Shown here in pieces: positions 50,468-58,780 of a DNA stretch of 64,000 nucleotides. Made by a program: the position numbers and the translations under genes. The notes below the pieces were generated by a model. It was not told the origin of the DNA, did not search any database, and was given only the letters and a program-made list of their open reading frames with translations. Position 1 is the stretch's first letter, and every line of letters begins with the position of its first letter. The stretch comes from JABWCQ01 sp964587105 (GTDB lineage Bacteria; Electryoneota; RPQS01), in the NCBI GenBank assembly GCA_964587105.1, contig CAZPKG010000009.1:1-64000 (forward strand), written 5' to 3'.

Positions 50468-51711
50468 AAGCACTTGTGATTAACTGGTGCGCGATTTTTT
50501 CTTTCGCGCCGCTTTGCTTTGCCGCAGATCCGTTCTCTGCACTCCCGAAAGTCCGCGCGACTTACGAGCAGATTCACGCGCATCCGGAGATCGGCAACAA
50601 AGAATTCGAGACTTCCAGACTCATTCGTACCGAGCTTGAGCGGGCGGGCTATGCCGAGTTCCTGGATTCGCCCTCGCTCAAAACCGAAGTCATAACGATT
50701 TTGCGCACCGGCAGACCCGGCCCGACAATTTGTTTACGCGCTGAGCTTGACGCGCTCGCAATTGCTGAAGAGACAGAGTGTAATTTTGGCTCATCGGTTC
50801 CCGGAATGATGCACGCGTGCGGGCATGATGCGCATTCTGCTATGCTGCTCGGCGCGGCGATTGGATTGAAAAACGATCCGCAAGTTAATGGCAACGTCGT
50901 GTTTCTGTTTCAACCTGCCGAAGAGATCAAAGGCGGCGCGGATGACATTATCAGTGACAGTACGCTGCAAAAACTTGGCGTGGAAAAAGTCTTCGCGCAG
51001 CACGTTTTTCCCGGCTTGCCGGTCGGTGTGATTCGAATTGCACCCGGTCCTGTGCTGGCTGGCAGCAATTATTACAGCGTCACCGTTAAGGGTCGAGGAT
51101 CGCACGCAGCCTATCCGCATCAAGGCGACGACGCGCCAACCTGCATGGCCAACATCATTGCCGGATTGACAAGTCTCCCCGCGCGCAAGATGAATGTGCT
51201 CGAAGAGCCGTGCATCATGAGCGTTGCTTGGATCGAGTGCGACACTGCGAAAACCTATAATGTTTTACCTGAAGCGTGCTCGTTCGGCGGAACGGTGCGT
51301 GCTTATATTGATATCGCCGACTCCATTCAAAACGGCGCCACGATCGAGTCGCTGATGAACGATTACATCACGAACACCGCCGAATCGTACAGTTGCACAG
51401 CCGAGTTGAAACTTCGGCGCGGTGCTCCGCCGACCACGAATGATCCTGCATTATGCGAAGCCGTGCTGAAAGCTCCTGATAAGTTCCCTGCCTTGCGAGC
51501 AGACGGCGAGAGCATCAAGCGTATGACCGCCGAAGATTTTTCGTATTACACACAGACTTTTCCGTGTTTGTATTTCAGTCTCGGTGTAACCAAAGACGGT
51601 TTAGGTGAAGTCGGTTTACATCAGAGCAAGTTTTCGATTCATCCCGATGCGCTTGAAGTAGGAACGGACTTCCTGATCTGGCTCGCGCAATGGAGCACAC
51701 GCACCCAATAG
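50464..51711 (+). CDS. Exported M20-family metal-dependent amidohydrolase
   Basis: A 415-residue peptidase-like protein. RAELDALAIAEETE and HACGHDAHSAMLLGAA bind the metals; LFQPAEEIKGGADD holds the catalytic Glu. This is the pattern of N-acyl amino acid or IAA-amino acid hydrolases. TTG at 50464, in a TTGA overlap with the DsrE stop, gives a good signal peptide (MKALVINWCAIFSFAPLCFAA), so export is likely. Substrate undetermined. Confidence 0.88.
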   Translation: MKALVINWCAIFSFAPLCFAADPFSALPKVRATYEQIHAHPEIGNKEFETSRLIRTELERAGYAEFLDSPSLKTEVITILRTGRPGPTICLRAELDALAIAEETECNFGSSVPGMMHACGHDAHSAMLLGAAIGLKNDPQVNGNVVFLFQPAEEIKGGADDIISDSTLQKLGVEKVFAQHVFPGLPVGVIRIAPGPVLAGSNYYSVTVKGRGSHAAYPHQGDDAPTCMANIIAGLTSLPARKMNVLEEPCIMSVAWIECDTAKTYNVLPEACSFGGTVRAYIDIADSIQNGATIESLMNDYITNTAESYSCTAELKLRRGAPPTTNDPALCEAVLKAPDKFPALRADGESIKRMTAEDFSYYTQTFPCLYFSLGVTKDGLGEVGLHQSKFSIHPDALEVGTDFLIWLAQWSTRTQ

Positions 51712-51712
51712 C

Positions 51713-52441
51713 ATGAGCTTCACTCCCTTTCCCGAAACACGTTGGACGGCGATTCGCGCACTTTTGAGTGACGACGATACTGCGCGGCAGTTGGGTTGGG
51801 ATGTCGTGTCAAGACTGTATTGGCATCCGGTGCAAAGCTACATCCGCGCGAAGTGGAATAGTAGTGAAAACGACGCCAATGACGCAGCGCAAAATTTCTT
51901 TGCGTACGTTTTCGAGCGTGACACCTTTTCCAAATTCGATTCAGGCAAGGCACGGTTTCGGCATTTTTTGCGTGTGTGCCTTGACAGGTTTCTGATCAAC
52001 GAATACAAAGCCGGGATCGCTCAGAAGCGCGGCGGTGGAATGGTTGATTCGCTTGAGCATTCAGGTGTGGACGGAGAACCGCTCGATCCGCCTGATCCGG
52101 ATTCATTTGAGGAATTGTTTGAGCAGGAGTGGCGGAGAAGCCTGTTTGAAACTGCCGTGAGTGATGTTGAAGCTCTTGCGACAACTGAAGTTTCCAAATT
52201 GCAGTTTCAGATCTTCAAGCGTTACGACATCGAGCGCGGCTCGGCGGAGAAGTTGACTTATGATGATTTGGCGCGTGAATTTGGTTTGAACACCACGACT
52301 GTCACGAACCACTTGCACGCAATGCGCACGAAAGTCCGGATGGCGCTGCTGGACAGGTTGCGCTCGATAACGGCTACCGAAGAAGAGTTTCTTGAAGAGT
52401 CGCAAGCCTTGCTCGGTGTCAAACGCACGAGAAAGAAATGA
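51713..52441 (+). CDS. ECF-type RNA polymerase sigma factor linked to a kinase
   Basis: A 242-residue protein. A sigma-2-like region (YWHPVQSYIRAKW...DANDAAQNFFAYVFERDTFSKFDSGKARFRHFLRVCLDRFLINEYK) and a sigma-4-like helix-turn-helix (LTYDDLAREFGLNTTTVTNHLHAMRTKVRMALLDRL) are visible, separated by an unusually long acidic linker. This arrangement is known for ECF factors paired with Ser/Thr kinases. The next gene is such a kinase, starting inside this stop (ATGA). No anti-sigma factor is present. Confidence 0.85.
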   Translation: MSFTPFPETRWTAIRALLSDDDTARQLGWDVVSRLYWHPVQSYIRAKWNSSENDANDAAQNFFAYVFERDTFSKFDSGKARFRHFLRVCLDRFLINEYKAGIAQKRGGGMVDSLEHSGVDGEPLDPPDPDSFEELFEQEWRRSLFETAVSDVEALATTEVSKLQFQIFKRYDIERGSAEKLTYDDLAREFGLNTTTVTNHLHAMRTKVRMALLDRLRSITATEEEFLEESQALLGVKRTRKK

Positions 52442-53373
52442 GGCTTCCCGACGACGCATTGGATCATTTGCGCGAGGTCATTGAAGAGCCCGACCTCTCG
52501 CAAACCAGATACAAACTTGTGACGCCGCTTGGTAACGGCGGTATGGGCAATGTGTTTGTCGCGTTTGACACGTCGCTCAATCGCAATGTCGCGCTGAAAG
52601 TACTGCGCGTCCATGACAAGCAAGGCGAGTTGGTCAAACGAATGAGAGCCGAAGCGCAAACCGCCGCACAGCTTGAGCACCCCGGGATCATTCCCGTACA
52701 CGACCTCGGCGCGTTGCCCGATGGCCGTGTTTTTTATGTCACCAAACTTGTGCAGGGTTTACGGCTTGATGAGTTTGCGGCGCGCACCGATTCTGTCAGT
52801 GATCGCTTACGCGTGTTCTTGAAAATCTGTGACGCCGTCGCCTATGCGCACAGTAAAGGCGTGCTGCATCGCGATTTGAAACCCGCCAACATAATGGTGG
52901 GCGAATTCGGAGAAGTGTTGGTGTTGGATTGGGGGACGGCGTGCGAATCGCGCGCTGACACGGCGCACACAGGCGGACATGGAACGGCGGGGTACATGTC
53001 ACCTGAGCAATTGCGAGGTGACACGTTGAATTTACGGGCGGATATTTTTGCGCTCGGCGCGACACTGTTTCATTTGATGTCAAGAAGCGATCCGGCAAAC
53101 GGCTTCTTGCGCGAACACATGCGCGCGCTGCCCAAAGAACTTGCGGCAATCATTCGCAAGGCCGCGCACGAGAATCTTAACGAGCGCTATGCGAGTGCTG
53201 CGGAGTTGGCGGATGATATTCTACGGTTCTTGGATGGTGAGCCTGTCAGCGCCTACCGGGAGTCGCCTCTCGAAAAAGCGGTTCGACTGGTCAGCAAACA
53301 CCGCTTTATCGTGATTATCCTCTTGACTTATATGGTCATACGGCTAATTTTTTATTTGGCCTTGCGGCGTTAA
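52438..53373 (+). CDS. Membrane-anchored Ser/Thr protein kinase
   Basis: A 311-residue protein. Kinase subdomains are intact: GNGGMGNVFVAFD glycine loop, VALKVL with the ATP-binding Lys, HRDLKPANIMV catalytic loop, then LDWGTA where DFG is replaced by DWG, and GYMSPEQL. A C-terminal membrane segment (IVIILLTYMVIRLIFYLAL) anchors it with no extracellular sensor. It probably phosphorylates the overlapping ECF sigma factor, as in other ECF-kinase pairs; this is inferred from gene pairing. Confidence 0.9.
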   Translation: MRLPDDALDHLREVIEEPDLSQTRYKLVTPLGNGGMGNVFVAFDTSLNRNVALKVLRVHDKQGELVKRMRAEAQTAAQLEHPGIIPVHDLGALPDGRVFYVTKLVQGLRLDEFAARTDSVSDRLRVFLKICDAVAYAHSKGVLHRDLKPANIMVGEFGEVLVLDWGTACESRADTAHTGGHGTAGYMSPEQLRGDTLNLRADIFALGATLFHLMSRSDPANGFLREHMRALPKELAAIIRKAAHENLNERYASAAELADDILRFLDGEPVSAYRESPLEKAVRLVSKHRFIVIILLTYMVIRLIFYLALRR

Positions 53374-53442
53374 AGGATTTCAAAATCTTTCTGTATTATT
53401 GAGTGACAATCAGAATTTCACGCAACTAAACCGGAGGCCGCC

Positions 53443-53820
53443 ATGTCCAAACCAGTGTTAGGAATTATTCTCGGAGTCATTCTCGGAGTGTTCGACGGAT
53501 TAACTGCTTGGTTCACGCCAGAAGTACGCGACGCACTTGCCGGAATCGTGATGGGATCGTCTTTCAAAGGATTGCTCGCGGGACTAATTATCGGATTCTA
53601 TTCGCGCAAGGTCAGCGACATGATGAAAGGATTGATCTTCGGTGGAATTATCGGACTTGCGTTAGCAACACTGGTGGCCGCAATGCCCGGCGAAAACGGT
53701 GAACACTACTGGATTGAGATTATGATTCCCGGCACAATCGTCGGAATCATTCTCGGTTGGGCCACGCAGAAATACGGACGACCCAGCGTGAACGCTGGAC
53801 CCAATGCGCTGACGCGGTAG
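53443..53820 (+). CDS. Small membrane protein, C-terminus formed by a dispersed element
   Basis: A 125-residue protein with four glycine-rich hydrophobic segments (LGIILGVILGVFDGLTAWF, LLAGLIIGFYS, GLIFGGIIGLALATLVAA, TIVGIILGWA). No family recognised. The last 12 residues (SVNAGPNALTR) and the stop are encoded by a family-1 element (53783-53815), so the element appears to have been inserted at, and extended, the 3' end. GGAGG precedes the ATG. Confidence 0.75.
   Translation: MSKPVLGIILGVILGVFDGLTAWFTPEVRDALAGIVMGSSFKGLLAGLIIGFYSRKVSDMMKGLIFGGIIGLALATLVAAMPGENGEHYWIEIMIPGTIVGIILGWATQKYGRPSVNAGPNALTR
53783..53815 (+). repeat. Family-1 element inside the 3' end of a coding region
   Basis: CCAGCGT-GA-ACGCTGG then ACCCAATGCGCTGACGC, three bases before the TAG stop. 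Same hairpin arms as 25668 and 27086. Confidence 0.8.
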
Positions 53821-53873
53821 CATCTCTTAATTTCGATTTTCTATTCAATATTCACCTTTTGGAGGGACTCACG

Positions 53874-54233
53874 ATGGGAATGCCTGTTGTTCACTTTGAA
53901 ATCGCCGGAAAAGACGGCGCGAAGACGCAAGAGTTTTACGGCAACTTGTTCGGCTGGAAGATTGACGCGAATAATCCGATGCAATACGGATTGGTTGCGG
54001 CAGAAGAGAAGAGCATCGGCGGCGGAATCAGCGGTACAGAGGAAGGTTGCAATCCATACGTGACCATCTACGTTGCGGTGGATAAGATTGACCCTGTTTT
54101 GGCGCAGGTGACAAAGCTCGGCGGAAAAACCGTCATGGAGCGCACCGTCATTCCGGGAATGGTCATCATGGCCCAATTCCTCGACCCGTCGGGCAACCTG
54201 ATCGGTTTGGTGGAAAACGAAATGCCTGCGTAA
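53874..54233 (+). CDS. VOC-family protein (glyoxalase/dioxygenase fold)
   Basis: A 119-residue VOC protein. VVHFEIAGKDGAKTQEFYGNLFGWKID gives the first half-module and NPYVTIYVAVDKIDPVLAQVTKLGG...MVIMAQFLDPSGNLIGLVE the second. His near residue 7 and Glu near the end could bind a metal. Members of this subgroup (like the CFP-30B type) have unknown substrates. GGAGGG lies 7 bases before ATG at 53874. Confidence 0.87.
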   Translation: MGMPVVHFEIAGKDGAKTQEFYGNLFGWKIDANNPMQYGLVAAEEKSIGGGISGTEEGCNPYVTIYVAVDKIDPVLAQVTKLGGKTVMERTVIPGMVIMAQFLDPSGNLIGLVENEMPA

Positions 54234-54253
54234 ATTCGCCTTTTGTTGAATGT

Positions 54254-54285
54254 AAAAGCCCCGTCGGCCCCGACGGGGCTTTTTT
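54254..54285 (+). terminator. Intrinsic terminator
   Basis: AAAAGCCCCGTCG-GCCC-CGACGGGGCTTTT and more Ts. The sequence between here and 54500 shows no other gene. Confidence 0.95.
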
Positions 54286-54500
54286 GTTGGATGATGTGCA
54301 AGTTTTCCCGGTGGTGCGTGCAAGAATCTGAAGTGACATTGCGCACGATGCTCCCAACACCCAACATATCGGCCCCGTCCGGAATAATCTGTGTTGATTT
54401 TCACGAGCGGAGTTGCAAAGGGTGTGTAAGCATGTTATCTTGTAGCTTAGTCCTGAGGGTTAGTGGAGCATTTCCGCGCAAGCGGGCAAGGGGAGTTTAC

Positions 54501-55364
54501 TTGAGACAGTGGCTGGTGTTCTTGTACCTTGGCTGTCTGGCTTGGGGTACGTCGTTTTTGTGGATTAAACTGGCCTTGCGTGAAATTGGACCGATGACGA
54601 TGGTGAGCTGGCGGCTCATCTTCGGCCTCGCTATCACGTGGGTGATTGTCAAATGGCAGAAGTTTGACCTTAAGTGGTCAGGTAAAGAGTTTTGGCTGCC
54701 GTTCGTGTTGGGAATCACGAGCGTCGCGGCTCCGATTAGTTTAATCGGATTTGCCGAAACAAGAATTGATTCGGGACTCGCGGGAGTCTTGAATGCCACG
54801 ATGCCGCTCTGGACGATGCTCATGGCGCACTTCTTTTTGCATGATGAGAAGTTTACAGTTCCGAAGTTCTTTGGACTTCTTTCGGGAATTGCCGGGATTT
54901 ACATTTTGATGAATCCCGATTTCGGTGCGACGCATGACGTGATTGGACAAGGGGCGATGATTACGGCGACATTTCTGTATGCAGGGAGCACGGTTTCGCA
55001 GAGAAAATTTTTGCGCGGCGTGCATCCGTATCAGATGGGTCTGCCGCTGATTATGGGCGGGATGATCTTCATTGTCATCATGGCCGCGATCTTTGAAGCG
55101 CCGTTCAAGATTCCTCAACTGCCAATGACGTGGCTGGCCTGTGCGTGGATGGGAATTTTGGGAATGGGCTTATCCACAGTGGCGTGGTTTTATCTGATGA
55201 ACCACTGGGGCGCGACACGCACGTCGATTGTGACGTTCGTGTTTCCGCCGACCGCCGTTTTACTTGGCGTGCTCTTTCTTGACGAGCCGCTGCATTGGGA
55301 TATTGTGCTGGGCGGCGCGTTGATCATCGGTGGAATTGCGTTGGTGAATTTCAAACGCTCTTAG
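54501..55364 (+). CDS. EamA-family (DMT superfamily) transporter
   Basis: A 287-residue protein with ten membrane segments and two EamA repeats (FLYLGCLAWGTSFLWIKLAL; QGAMITATFLYAGSTVSQRKF). GTSFLW.K and the end LGGALIIGGIALVNF are typical. It exports an unidentified small molecule. TTG at 54501 is chosen because GGGGAG ends 5 bases before it and because MRQWLVFLYLG is a natural start; the longer ORF upstream includes non-coding sequence. Unrelated in detail to the copy at 17656. Confidence 0.85.
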   Translation: MRQWLVFLYLGCLAWGTSFLWIKLALREIGPMTMVSWRLIFGLAITWVIVKWQKFDLKWSGKEFWLPFVLGITSVAAPISLIGFAETRIDSGLAGVLNATMPLWTMLMAHFFLHDEKFTVPKFFGLLSGIAGIYILMNPDFGATHDVIGQGAMITATFLYAGSTVSQRKFLRGVHPYQMGLPLIMGGMIFIVIMAAIFEAPFKIPQLPMTWLACAWMGILGMGLSTVAWFYLMNHWGATRTSIVTFVFPPTAVLLGVLFLDEPLHWDIVLGGALIIGGIALVNFKRS

Positions 55365-55372
55365 TTTGGGAC

Positions 55373-55399
55373 GGGGCACCCGCAGCGGGTGCCGCCGCG
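55373..55399 (-). repeat. GGCACCC hairpin element, reverse copy
   Basis: CGGGGCACCCG-CAG-CGGGTGCCGCCG, 8 bases after the transporter stop. Confidence 0.75.
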
Positions 55400-55485
55400 A
55401 TTTGAATTTTAGACGAACTTTACAATATACTCTTTTCTTTACGCGATCATTTATTATGATCCTATTTGCAAACGGAGACAATACG

Positions 55486-57855
55486 ATGAAACGATCCCTA
55501 ACTGTTCTTTTGTTACTGGCAGCCTGCTGTCTGGTGAGCACAAGTTTCGCACAGGTGTCACAAGGCGGCGCTCCTGCCAGCTTGAACATGGCAGCGCTCA
55601 GTGCGCCGGAGACGCGCTCATTACCTGCTGTGAATCATGAGGCCTTGCTGGCCGAAGATGCAACCGAAAGCAAGGATGTTCCGCTGCGCTTCGGCTATCC
55701 GCATGACGTGAATTTCAATTTGAACAACAGCGGCACATGGTCTGACGCCAAAGACGGCCGAGTGTGGAGACTCCGAATTGAATCGCGCGGAGCCTATTCA
55801 ATCAACATGATCTTTGATCAATTTGATTTGCCGGAAGGCGGCCAGTTCTTTGTTTACAATGACAACTATGACTATGTGATTGGCGCGTTCACCGAAGCTA
55901 ACGAATTCCCGACACACCAATTTTCGACGCAACCCGTTCCCGGTGACGCAATTACTCTGGAGTATTTTGAACCCGCCGATGCGATGGGACAGAGCGTGAT
56001 TTCAGTTTCATCCGTGATTCACGCCTACCGCAATCTGTTTGGCCGCGAGAACGATCCGCTCGATAACTTCGGCGACAGCGGCACGTGCAACAACAATGTC
56101 AACTGTCCGGAAGGCGCGAACTGGCAAAATGAAAAGCGCGGCGTTGTGATGTTGTTGACGAGCGGCAATGCCCGCTACTGCTCGGGCTCGCTTATCAATA
56201 ACACGAACAACAACAGTACGCCGTTCGTGTTGACGGCCAATCACTGCACGCCGTCCACGACAGATATTTTCATGTTCAACTACGAGAGCCCCGGCTGTCC
56301 GAACGTGAACGGCCCGACGAATCAAACCGTTGCCGGCTGTACGCAGCTTTTCAATAGCAGCGCTTCTGATGTTTACCTTGTCCGCTTGAACACCGCTGTT
56401 CCGCTGACATACAATCCGTATTTCAACGGCTGGAACGCGAACGATGTAGCCGCTACCAATTCGGTTTGTATTCATCATCCGAGCGGCGATATCAAGAAGA
56501 TTACCTTTGACAATAACGCGCCGCAGTCGAGCACATGGTCGGGCACGCCGGCAAATTCGCATTGGAGAATTTTGAATTGGGAAGACGGCACGACAGAGCC
56601 GGGTTCTTCGGGCTCGCCGTTGTTTGATCAGAACCACCGCATCACCGGACAGCTACACGGTGGAACTGCAAGCTGCTCGAACAACATTGATGACTACTTT
56701 GGCAAGTTCTCACTGTCGATGACGAATGGTTTGCGCACGCATCTTGATCCGACCAACTCGGGCGTGATGACGTTGGACGGATTTGATCCGCAAGCGGGTG
56801 GATTTGTGCGCGGAACCGTTTTGAACGCAACGACGTTGTTGCCCGTATCCGGTGCGACGGTGCGAGTTGTGGGCGGCGCGCAGCAGACGACGACGAATGC
56901 GAGCGGCTACTATTTCATGCCGTTGCCAGATGGCGTCACATATGACTTGGCGTTCAGCGCATTCGCTTACTTAGCAGACACCTTGACGGGAATTGCAATT
57001 ACCGAAGGCGACACGGTCACGGCGGATATCAGTTTGGTTCCATTGCCGATTATCACAGTGCTGAATGAGAATTTTGAAACGGGCGCGCCGGGTTGGACGC
57101 ACAGCAGCGCAGGCGGCACGTGGGTGGATGATTGGCACATTTCGACCGAGCGTTCGCTCTCGACGACGCATAGTTTCAAGTGCGGATCAACTACGACCGG
57201 AACGTATCAGCCTTTGAACGATGCGCGCCTATTATCACCTGTGTTGAACAATCTTCCTGCTGATGCAAATCTGACTTTCTGGATGCAGATTTCGGGTGAA
57301 GTATCCGCCGCGTTCTCCGATTCCGCTTATGACGGCGGTATTCTTGAGATTTCTGTAAACGGCGGAGCCTTCACGCAGATTGCGCCGTCCGATGGTTATA
57401 CTGAAACATTCCGTATCTTGCGCGGCGGCGGAAATCCTGTCACGGGACCGATGCCGGGACTTCCGTGCTGGTCAGGTAACATTACGACTTGGACGCAGAA
57501 GAGTGTTAACCTTGCGGCCTATGCGGGTTCCAACGTGCAGCTTCGTTTCCGCTTCGGATCCGATGCGGGTACGAACAACGAAGGCTGGTACATTGATGAC
57601 GTGCTCGTGCAAGCGGTCGGAGAAATTGTTCCGGTGACCGTGCCGCAAGAGTTGACCATTTACGTTGATGGCGACGACGTGTTGTTGCGCTGGCTCGCGG
57701 ATGCGAATCCGATGTATCGTGTTTACACTTCAACTGACGTGGATAATCCGCTGCAAACCCTTGTGGCTGAGACGGACCAGAACACGTACACGATTGTCGG
57801 CGGAGCATCAGCTGATTCACAGCGGTATTACACGGTAGTAGGTTACCAACCCTAA
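55486..57855 (+). CDS. Secreted trypsin-like serine protease (lysyl endopeptidase type) with accessory domains
   Basis: A 789-residue protein. A signal peptide (to SFAQ) is followed by an N-terminal beta-domain (FNLNNSGTWSDAKDGRVWRLRI). The chymotrypsin-fold protease has His in FVLTANHCT (about 251), Asp in SASDVYLVRLN (about 294) and Ser in EPGSSGSPLF (about 373). A carboxypeptidase-regulatory-like domain follows (RGTVLNATTLLPVSGATVRVVGG), then an MAM/jelly-roll-like domain (NFETGAPGWTHSS... NNEGWYIDDVLVQ) and an FN3-like end (DVLLRWLADANPMYRVYTS). No YPNPFN domain is present, so secretion may differ from its neighbours. CGGAG precedes the ATG. Confidence 0.88.
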   Translation: MKRSLTVLLLLAACCLVSTSFAQVSQGGAPASLNMAALSAPETRSLPAVNHEALLAEDATESKDVPLRFGYPHDVNFNLNNSGTWSDAKDGRVWRLRIESRGAYSINMIFDQFDLPEGGQFFVYNDNYDYVIGAFTEANEFPTHQFSTQPVPGDAITLEYFEPADAMGQSVISVSSVIHAYRNLFGRENDPLDNFGDSGTCNNNVNCPEGANWQNEKRGVVMLLTSGNARYCSGSLINNTNNNSTPFVLTANHCTPSTTDIFMFNYESPGCPNVNGPTNQTVAGCTQLFNSSASDVYLVRLNTAVPLTYNPYFNGWNANDVAATNSVCIHHPSGDIKKITFDNNAPQSSTWSGTPANSHWRILNWEDGTTEPGSSGSPLFDQNHRITGQLHGGTASCSNNIDDYFGKFSLSMTNGLRTHLDPTNSGVMTLDGFDPQAGGFVRGTVLNATTLLPVSGATVRVVGGAQQTTTNASGYYFMPLPDGVTYDLAFSAFAYLADTLTGIAITEGDTVTADISLVPLPIITVLNENFETGAPGWTHSSAGGTWVDDWHISTERSLSTTHSFKCGSTTTGTYQPLNDARLLSPVLNNLPADANLTFWMQISGEVSAAFSDSAYDGGILEISVNGGAFTQIAPSDGYTETFRILRGGGNPVTGPMPGLPCWSGNITTWTQKSVNLAAYAGSNVQLRFRFGSDAGTNNEGWYIDDVLVQAVGEIVPVTVPQELTIYVDGDDVLLRWLADANPMYRVYTSTDVDNPLQTLVAETDQNTYTIVGGASADSQRYYTVVGYQP

Positions 57856-57885
57856 CCGCTTGTTAAGCGGGTTTTGCGCTGACGC
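57856..57885 (+). repeat. Family-1 element at protease stop
   Basis: CCGCTT-GTT-AAGCGG starts on the base after TAA; tail GTTTTGCGCTGACGC. Confidence 0.88.
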
Positions 57886-57902
57886 TTAGCGCTTTTGAAT
57901 TG

Positions 57903-57936
57903 ACGCGGTGGCCAATATGGTCGCCGCGTTTTTTTT
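57903..57936 (+). terminator. Intrinsic terminator
   Basis: ACGCGGTGGCC and GGTCGCCGCGT pair over AATAT, then eight Ts. Together with the family-1 element before it, this repeats the layout seen at 42056-42114. The rest of 57937-58282 is AT-rich (several TTTGTT/AAACA tracts near 58020-58090) with no supported gene. Confidence 0.92.
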
Positions 57937-58282
57937 GGGTGAAACGGCTAAATTCGGAAATCAGAAACAGGAAAGAAGAAAGGCGGGCCTGAGGAGGGGT
58001 AAGCAAACTTGCTTCTAATATACATTATGTGAACGCCTGTGTCAAACGTTTGTTTAAAAAAAGCTGATTTTATGTAAACATTTGTTCAAATTACGATTGC
58101 AGGGTTTTGGCATTGAAGTTACGTTGGCCGGGAGAAAATTGAGGAGGCATGATTGGGGGGTGGAAGCCATTTTTGAAACTATCCTTGAATCTCTTGACAT
58201 CCTCGTTTTTTTTTTTGATTTAGTAGTAGCAACCCAAGCCGAGCATAGAGCGAGGCACAAATAATCCAAAGGAGTGGTTGCA

Positions 58283-58780
58283 ATGAAGAAAGCGTTGATG
58301 ATTGGAATGCTGATGGTCGTTTGCTCAACGGCATTCGCGCAGATGGATAATCCGGGGTGCAGTTTGGATGTCACGCAAAAAGACAGTAACTGTGGCTTGA
58401 ACACCAATTGTGCCAATGTATTGAGTTGCCCGACCGCATCCTTTTCAGTTACTGCTGGATGCCCGACTAATTTGTGGATTAAAGCGTGGACGGCTTGTCT
58501 CGGATCAAATTGCCCTCCGTGCCAGCACTGCGCGTCGTGCGTTTCTATCTACACTTCCGGCGGAGCATTTGTGGTTTCGCTTAACACTGAACTCGAGTGC
58601 GATGAAAACGGCGGGGGAACATGCTGTGATGTCATACAACATACGTTTGCACCGGGCAACTATGTGATGCATGTGTGTTTAGTGCCGTGCAATGACATTG
58701 ACGGTGAAACGTGTTGCACAGCAGGCTATCCATTTGCCGCGTTTGGGAGAGTTTCACAGTCCACCCTAAGTTGCCCGTGA
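58283..58780 (+). CDS. Secreted cysteine-rich protein of unknown function
   Basis: A 165-residue protein. The signal peptide (MKKALMIGMLMVVCSTAFAQ) is followed by about 20 cysteines (GCSLD, NCGLNTNCANVLSCP, ACLGSNCPPCQHCASCVS, ECDENGGGTCCDV, HVCLVPCNDIDGETCC). It parallels the Cys-rich protein at 3904 in order and spacing, including a C..C..D..G..C end. It could be a disulfide-rich surface protein. Its stop overlaps the GTG of the next gene, a T9SS-sorted beta-helix protein, so they are coexpressed. AAAGGAG precedes the ATG. Confidence 0.75.
   Translation: MKKALMIGMLMVVCSTAFAQMDNPGCSLDVTQKDSNCGLNTNCANVLSCPTASFSVTAGCPTNLWIKAWTACLGSNCPPCQHCASCVSIYTSGGAFVVSLNTELECDENGGGTCCDVIQHTFAPGNYVMHVCLVPCNDIDGETCCTAGYPFAAFGRVSQSTLSCP

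Noticed and set aside
54243..54500. Long N-terminal extension of the EamA transporter at 54501
   Set aside because: It would begin inside a terminator and lacks hydrophobic character; a TTG with a good GGGGAG is present.
58054..58416. A 120-residue minus-strand frame in the gap before the Cys-rich gene
   Set aside because: It overlaps the start of the supported gene at 58283, has no ribosome site and no recognisable domain.
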